Positions 60,401 to 64,000 of a stretch of 64,000 nucleotides of DNA are shown piece after piece. A model generated the notes under the pieces. That model worked only from the letters and a program-made list of their open reading frames with translations. It did no database searches and was not told where the DNA came from. The position numbers and the translations under genes were made by a program. Each line of letters starts with the position of its first letter. Position 1 is the stretch's first letter. This DNA is from Isoptericola jiangsuensis (lineage in GTDB: Bacteria > Actinomycetota > Actinomycetes > Actinomycetales > Cellulomonadaceae): the NCBI RefSeq assembly GCF_002563715.1, contig NZ_PDJJ01000001.1, forward strand, positions 806,001 to 870,000, read 5' to 3'.

Positions 60401-63400
60401 CCCCGAGCGCCGGGTCGCGGTGCCCGCGCTGCGCAACGACTCCGACCCCGACGGCGACCAGATCGGCCTCGTGCCGGGCGCCCTCGAGGCGGAGCCCCCG
60501 CTCGACCCCGAGGTGTCGCAGGACCGGATCGTCCTGGAGACCCCGGGCGACGAGGGCACCTACAGCTTCTACTACGCCGTCGAGGACTCCTGGGGCGCGC
60601 GGGCCATGGGCACCGTGTCCGTCCAGGTGGCCGAGGACGCGCCCCTGCTGGCACCCGTGGCGCGCGACGACGTCGTGCTGCCCGACGCGGTCACGCCGAC
60701 GACGACCGAGGTGTCGATCGTCGCGCTGGAGAACGACGAGGACCCGGACGGCTCGGCCGACGAGCTGACCGTCACCGTCGACTCCCCGCAGGCGGTCGTG
60801 GACGCCGACGGCGTCGTCACGGTCACCCTGACCGACGAGCGCCAGCTCCTCACCTACACCGTGACCGACCAGGACGGCCTGAGCGCGAAGGCGTTCCTCC
60901 AGGTGCCGCCGCTCCACCGGGCGGAGGCGCAGGCCGCCGACGAGCCGGAGGACCTCGGCCCGGCGCCGCGCCTCAAGGACGGGTTCGTCGCCCTCGAGGT
61001 CCTGTCCGGGGAGACCCTGAAGATCGACCTCACCGACGCCGTCGTGGTCGCCGAGGGCGGCACCGTCGCGATCTCCGACGCGGGCAGCGTCAGCGCCGTG
61101 GCCGGCAAGGCCGACATCGTCGACGCCCAGCACCTGACGTTCGTGTCCGACCCCGACTACGTGGGTCCGGCCGCCGTGAGCGTGCAGGTGACCGACGGGC
61201 TGGAGGACGCCGACGGCGAGTCGCGCACCGCGCTCGTCCAGGTGCCGATCAACGTCCTGCCGCCGGAGAACCTGCCGCCGGAGCCGGGCTCACCGTCCGG
61301 TCAGGTGGCCGCGGGCGAGGAGAGCAGCGTCGACCTGTCGCGCTACGCGACCGACCCGAACCCCGAGGACGTGCTGTCGTTCGCGCTCGGGTCCGTGCCC
61401 GAGGGGCTGTCGGCCTCCGTCACGGGCGACGTCGTCTCGGTCCAGGCGGCCCCGGAGATCAGCAAGGGCTCCTCCTTCTCCATCCCGTTCACCGTGTCCG
61501 ACGGCGTGAACCCGCCGGTGGACGGCACGATCGCGGTCGAAGTGGCCGCCTCGACGCGGCCGCTGCCGCGCGCCAACCCCGACACCGTCGAGGGCGCCCA
61601 CCAGGGCGTCGCCGTGACGGTGCCGGTCCTGGAGAACGACGTCGACCCGTTCGCGCCGGAGGGCCTGGAGATCGTCGGCACCAACGTCGAGACCGGCGTC
61701 GGCGAGGCGACCTTCGACGGTGCCGACACGGTCGTCGTCAGCCCCGGCGCGAGCTTCGTCGGCACGATGGTCGTGGTGTACCGGATCCAGGACGTCACCA
61801 AGGACCCGGACCGCCAGGTCGAGGGCCGCATCACCCTCACCGTCCTCGGCGTGCCGGAGGCCCCGGCCGCGCCGCTGGTCGAGGAGGTGCGCTCCGAGAC
61901 GGTCGTGCTGTCGTGGACCCCGCCGGTCAACAACGGTGCGGAGATCACCGGGTACACGGTGACCTCCAGCCAGGGCGACACGTTCCAGTGCGCGACGACC
62001 ACGTGCACGCTGGACGGCCTGACGAACAACGTCACCTACACGTTCACCGTGGTCGCGACCAACGAGGTCGGCGACTCGAAGGCGTCGCCGGCGTCGGCCG
62101 AGGCGCGCCCCGACGAGAAGCCGGACCCGCCGGCCGCCCCGACGCTCGTCTTCGGCGACAAGTCGCTCGAGGTGACGTGGGAGAACGCGACCTACACCGA
62201 CCGGTCGCCGATCCAGGCCGTCAACCTCGAGATCTCCCCGGCCCTGCCGTCGGGCGAGACGCAGAAGGTGGGTCTCACGGGCAACCGGATCGTGTGGGAG
62301 GGCCTGCAGAACGGCACCGCCTACAAGATCCGCGTGCAGGCCGAGAACCTGGCGCCGGACCCCTCGGAGTGGGGTGCCTGGTCCGCCTCCGAGATCCCGG
62401 CGGGCGTGCCCGACGCCCCGGCGGCCCCGACCGCCACGCGCGTCGACACGCCGCTGGGCGGGCAGGTCAACGTGTCGTGGACCGCGCCGTACAACAACGG
62501 TGACGCGATCAAGGCGTACTCGGTCGACGTCTACGCCGGCGGCAGCAAGGTGCAGACGGTCGAGACGTCGTCGACCAGCTACGCCTTCACCGGGCTGGAC
62601 ACCAAGTCGACCTACACGTTCGACGTCAAGGCGAACAACAAGGCGGGCTGGGGCGCCACGAGCGCGCGCTCCGCAGGGGTCACGCCGTACGGTCGCCCGT
62701 TGACGCCGTCGGCGCCCAGCGCGTCGATCGACGCCGGTGACGTCGTGGTGACCTGGGCCGCCGCGGACGGGAACGGCTCGCCGATCACGGGGTACACCGT
62801 GACCGCGTCGAACGGTTCGCGGACCACCACGACGGGGGGCCGCAGCGTGAAGTTCACCAGCCTGCCGGACGGCCAGAACGTCACCTTCACGGTGACCGCC
62901 ACGAACGCGGGCGGCACGTCGGACGCGAGCCCCGCGTCCAACGCGGTCAAGCCGTTCTCCGCACCGAGCGCGCCGAGCGTGAGCTGGACGAAGACCTCGG
63001 CCACGGACGGTCGCTTCACCGTGAGCGGTCCGGGGAGCTGGAACGGCCAGTCCGGGACGGTCCACTGGAGCATGTCCGGGTCGGAGTCGAAGTCCGGCAC
63101 GGGCACCGGCAACGTCGGCGTCAGCGGCGGGTACGGCAAGTCGTACACGCTGCAGGCGCGGGCCTGCAACGACGCCGGCTGCTCCGCCTGGCGCTCGGCC
63201 TCCGGCAGCACCGACGCCCCGCCGGACCCGAGGATCTGGACCTCGGACTCGGGCATCGTCTTCAAGGTGAGCGGCTGCGACACGAACAACTGCACCCGGG
63301 TGCGCGTCCACTCCAACGCCGACGTCCCGTCCGGGACGTACAGCTTCCGCTGCTGGAACGACCGGAACGGGCCCAGCAACTTCTCGACCCAGACCGCCTA

Positions 63401-63521
63401 CCTCGCTTCCGGCGGGTACGCGGACCTGTACTGCGTCGTCGGCATCATGAACGGCGCCAACGTCTGGGCGACGGTCGACGGCAAGAGCTGGACCTTCGAG
63501 AAGCGGGCCTGGCCGCGATGA
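57456..63521 (+). CDS. Giant membrane-anchored Ig/cadherin-like and fibronectin type III protein
   Basis: A 2021-residue protein. One membrane helix lies at about 16-35 with a short basic cytoplasmic N-terminus. A region of about 300 residues (40-340) then has propeller-like strand repeats ([28 protein letters not shown]). About eight bacterial Ig/cadherin-like repeats follow (roughly 400-1470), each with a calcium-type turn such as [35 protein letters not shown] and ENDEDPDG. About four fibronectin type III domains run from about 1480 to 1850 ([18 protein letters not shown]). A C-terminal Cys-containing domain ends the protein. The GTG at 57456 has GGGGGAG upstream. A moxR gene follows, as in actinobacterial moxR-DUF58-transglutaminase-kinase clusters; the function is unproven. 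Confidence 0.85.
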   Translation: MSILTRLRADRRTSISTAVVLAFSGGVAVAAMLYDGEATASVDLDDSGVWVTKESSGLVGRFNTEAKALDGTLLAGSASFDVQQQAGDVLVADGGNSSVSVVDVARLKYASTTLLPAGAAVASGGGHVAILDPEDGRLWTTTVERLPGFDATETDPTVELDAAAKIVVSPGGTAFAVVPETDTLWTFAPGEDPASTELDGLLAAGDDVVLTTVGDDVVVLDRTGARLRLPGGDVVTVPDAQGARLQQPGRDTDAVAYATVSALVMQPLDGGSATTRRASGTPAAPVQLGGCLYGAWSGTGQILRDCAGTDADLDRTLDGIDADTRLEYRVNRNAVVLNDLSAGTLWMALDEYEKVDDWEVQRPEEGDGEDENADDDTPELVDNTIVDRERQDPPEANDDRFGVRPGRATVLDVLANDLDPDGDVITASFDGDQPDDMTIQEVLGGKALQAVVPQDATGRASFRYTVSDGRGGEDTAEVAVKVVPWEENSAPEQTGEPVLKVQQGGSADIRVLPFFRDPDGDDAYLATASSTVKGDEVRAYPDGLVEFQDDGSATGRKKVDLVVVDGQGDAVEGTLWVDVIGDTPEPPIAVGDHVVVPAGEPVTVEPLKNDSDPNGDTLRLASVSEAAPAEITPNYDAGTFTFVASEPRSYDILYQVSDGPSSTTGVVRVDVLDPDDAAGPPVVVADTGLLPAGGSTLVDVLANDVDPAGRVLVVQSVEVPDDAGVTVAVLGHQMLKVTESRRISEPVVMEYTVTNGEESATGQVRILPVPAPEKLQPPHASPDEVTVHTGDYVNIPVLANDTHPDGLELILDDELEQGVDPSLGEVFVAEDMLRFRAGAEDGTAYAIYKVSDANGQEDSAQVTIHIRGGEDNAAPVPHDVEARVISGGTVRVRVPLDGIDPDGDSVRLVNLVRPPTKGLAQIVEGRYVDFRATRGTSGQDTLTYAVQDSRGETAVGTIRIGIAAPSTKNHPPVVEDDSVTVRPERRVAVPALRNDSDPDGDQIGLVPGALEAEPPLDPEVSQDRIVLETPGDEGTYSFYYAVEDSWGARAMGTVSVQVAEDAPLLAPVARDDVVLPDAVTPTTTEVSIVALENDEDPDGSADELTVTVDSPQAVVDADGVVTVTLTDERQLLTYTVTDQDGLSAKAFLQVPPLHRAEAQAADEPEDLGPAPRLKDGFVALEVLSGETLKIDLTDAVVVAEGGTVAISDAGSVSAVAGKADIVDAQHLTFVSDPDYVGPAAVSVQVTDGLEDADGESRTALVQVPINVLPPENLPPEPGSPSGQVAAGEESSVDLSRYATDPNPEDVLSFALGSVPEGLSASVTGDVVSVQAAPEISKGSSFSIPFTVSDGVNPPVDGTIAVEVAASTRPLPRANPDTVEGAHQGVAVTVPVLENDVDPFAPEGLEIVGTNVETGVGEATFDGADTVVVSPGASFVGTMVVVYRIQDVTKDPDRQVEGRITLTVLGVPEAPAAPLVEEVRSETVVLSWTPPVNNGAEITGYTVTSSQGDTFQCATTTCTLDGLTNNVTYTFTVVATNEVGDSKASPASAEARPDEKPDPPAAPTLVFGDKSLEVTWENATYTDRSPIQAVNLEISPALPSGETQKVGLTGNRIVWEGLQNGTAYKIRVQAENLAPDPSEWGAWSASEIPAGVPDAPAAPTATRVDTPLGGQVNVSWTAPYNNGDAIKAYSVDVYAGGSKVQTVETSSTSYAFTGLDTKSTYTFDVKANNKAGWGATSARSAGVTPYGRPLTPSAPSASIDAGDVVVTWAAADGNGSPITGYTVTASNGSRTTTTGGRSVKFTSLPDGQNVTFTVTATNAGGTSDASPASNAVKPFSAPSAPSVSWTKTSATDGRFTVSGPGSWNGQSGTVHWSMSGSESKSGTGTGNVGVSGGYGKSYTLQARACNDAGCSAWRSASGSTDAPPDPRIWTSDSGIVFKVSGCDTNNCTRVRVHSNADVPSGTYSFRCWNDRNGPSNFSTQTAYLASGGYADLYCVVGIMNGANVWATVDGKSWTFEKRAWPR

Positions 63522-63582
63522 CCTCGGCCCCCGGCACCGCCCCGCGCACACCCCTGAGAACCACGACCTGGAGAACCCACCG

Positions 63583-64000
63583 ATGAGCACGATGACCCCC
63601 GAGCAGGCCGCCTGGTTCGCCCAGACGTTCGACCGCATCGTCGGCAACGTCGCCCAGGCGCTCCTCGGCAAGGACGACCAGATCCGGCTCGCGCTGACGT
63701 GCATGCTGGCCGAGGGTCACCTCCTGCTGGAGGACGCCCCGGGCACGGGCAAGACGTCGCTCGCCCGGGCGATGGCGGCGAGCGTGCAGGGCACGAACCA
63801 CCGCATCCAGTTCACGCCGGACCTCCTGCCGTCCGACGTCACGGGCGTGACGATCTACGACCAGAAGTCGGGCCGCTTCGACTTCCACAAGGGCCCGATC
63901 TTCGCGAGCATCGTGCTGGCGGACGAGATCAACCGCGCCTCGCCGAAGACGCAGTCGGCGCTCCTGGAGGTCATGGAGGAGGGCCAGGTCACGGTCGACG
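63583..64000 (+). CDS. MoxR-family AAA+ ATPase (3' partial)
   Basis: The first 139 residues of a MoxR chaperone-like ATPase, cut by the window end. Walker A is [12 protein letters not shown] (about 51-62) and Walker B is [21 protein letters not shown], with the MoxR-specific [12 protein letters not shown] between them. MoxR proteins help insert cofactors or assemble partner proteins, often with a VWA or DUF58 protein. The ATG at 63583, 61 bp after the giant protein, follows GGAGAACC; co-transcription is likely. Confidence 0.95.
   Translation, partial: MSTMTPEQAAWFAQTFDRIVGNVAQALLGKDDQIRLALTCMLAEGHLLLEDAPGTGKTSLARAMAASVQGTNHRIQFTPDLLPSDVTGVTIYDQKSGRFDFHKGPIFASIVLADEINRASPKTQSALLEVMEEGQVTVD

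Noticed and set aside
56205-61133. A 1642-codon open frame antisense to the giant Ig/FN3 protein
   Set aside because: Its composition is His/Arg/Gly/Val biased with no domain pattern, and the plus-strand frame has clear repeated domains. It is an antisense shadow.

Overview
This window is very GC-rich chromosomal DNA of a Gram-positive actinobacterium. Many genes start with GTG, many neighbours are coupled through ATGA or GTGA overlaps, and the gene set includes a 32-residue bS22-like ribosomal protein, DisA/RadA, a Rex repressor, and menaquinone as the only quinone pathway visible. Gene content and order resemble the Micrococcales (for example Cellulomonas, Cellulosimicrobium or Isoptericola relatives). 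That placement is inferred from general resemblance and was not tested by a search. From memory, the order of many genes (radA-disA-mutY; proC - bS22 - serB-like - glutaredoxin; the cytochrome c maturation operon; menA/E/B/C/D/G - geranylgeranyl reductase - polyprenyl synthase) parallels blocks of the Mycobacterium tuberculosis chromosome, so most of the window is conserved core rather than accessory DNA. I saw no phage genes, insertion sequences, CRISPR arrays, tRNAs or rRNAs.

Layout. 1-2.3 kb: the end of a SorC-type regulator, argA and mutY. 2.4-8.1 kb: a membrane protein with a long basic tail, disA-radA, an unknown membrane protein and proC. 8.1-11.9 kb: a P-loop kinase coupled to ktrA, then ktrB, then an AcuC-type deacetylase. 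12.1-14.2 kb: bS22, a HAD phosphatase whose 3' end is tandemly duplicated, a glutaredoxin and rex. 14.3-19.8 kb: yceI and the cytochrome c maturation operon (phosphatase, resA, ccdA, resB, ccsB). 20-34.4 kb: menaquinone genes menA, menE, menB, menC, menD, menF and menG, interspersed with small membrane proteins, two lipoproteins, an HtrA-type protease and a TetR regulator. 34.4-34.8 kb: a gene-free stretch with two copies of a structured palindromic element. 35.2-53.1 kb: a geranylgeranyl reductase (MenJ-like) and a complete nuoA-N operon for complex I. 53.2-57.3 kb: a polyprenyl diphosphate synthase, a prepilin peptidase, fprA and an unknown membrane protein. 57.4-64 kb: a giant 2021-residue Ig/fibronectin protein and the start of a MoxR ATPase.

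How the parts fit. The dominant theme is the respiratory chain: menaquinone head-group synthesis (MenF-D-C-E-B), prenylation (MenA plus the tail synthase), methylation (MenG), tail saturation (reductase), the NADH dehydrogenase that uses the quinone, cytochrome c maturation, and an NADH-sensing repressor. Near-perfect TTGTGA-N6-TCACAA palindromes lie ahead of both the reductase/nuo operon and the cytochrome c operon. They fit Rex, or a Crp/GlxR-type regulator.

Main novelties. (1) The paired palindromic elements at 34.46-34.79 kb keep their loop sequences while their inner stems change with pairing preserved. (2) A perfect 29-bp inverted repeat inside the nuoE coding tail brackets 50 bp that would read through in frame in either orientation. 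(3) Eleven genes have a TANNNT box exactly six bases before the start codon, a systematic leaderless-transcript signature.
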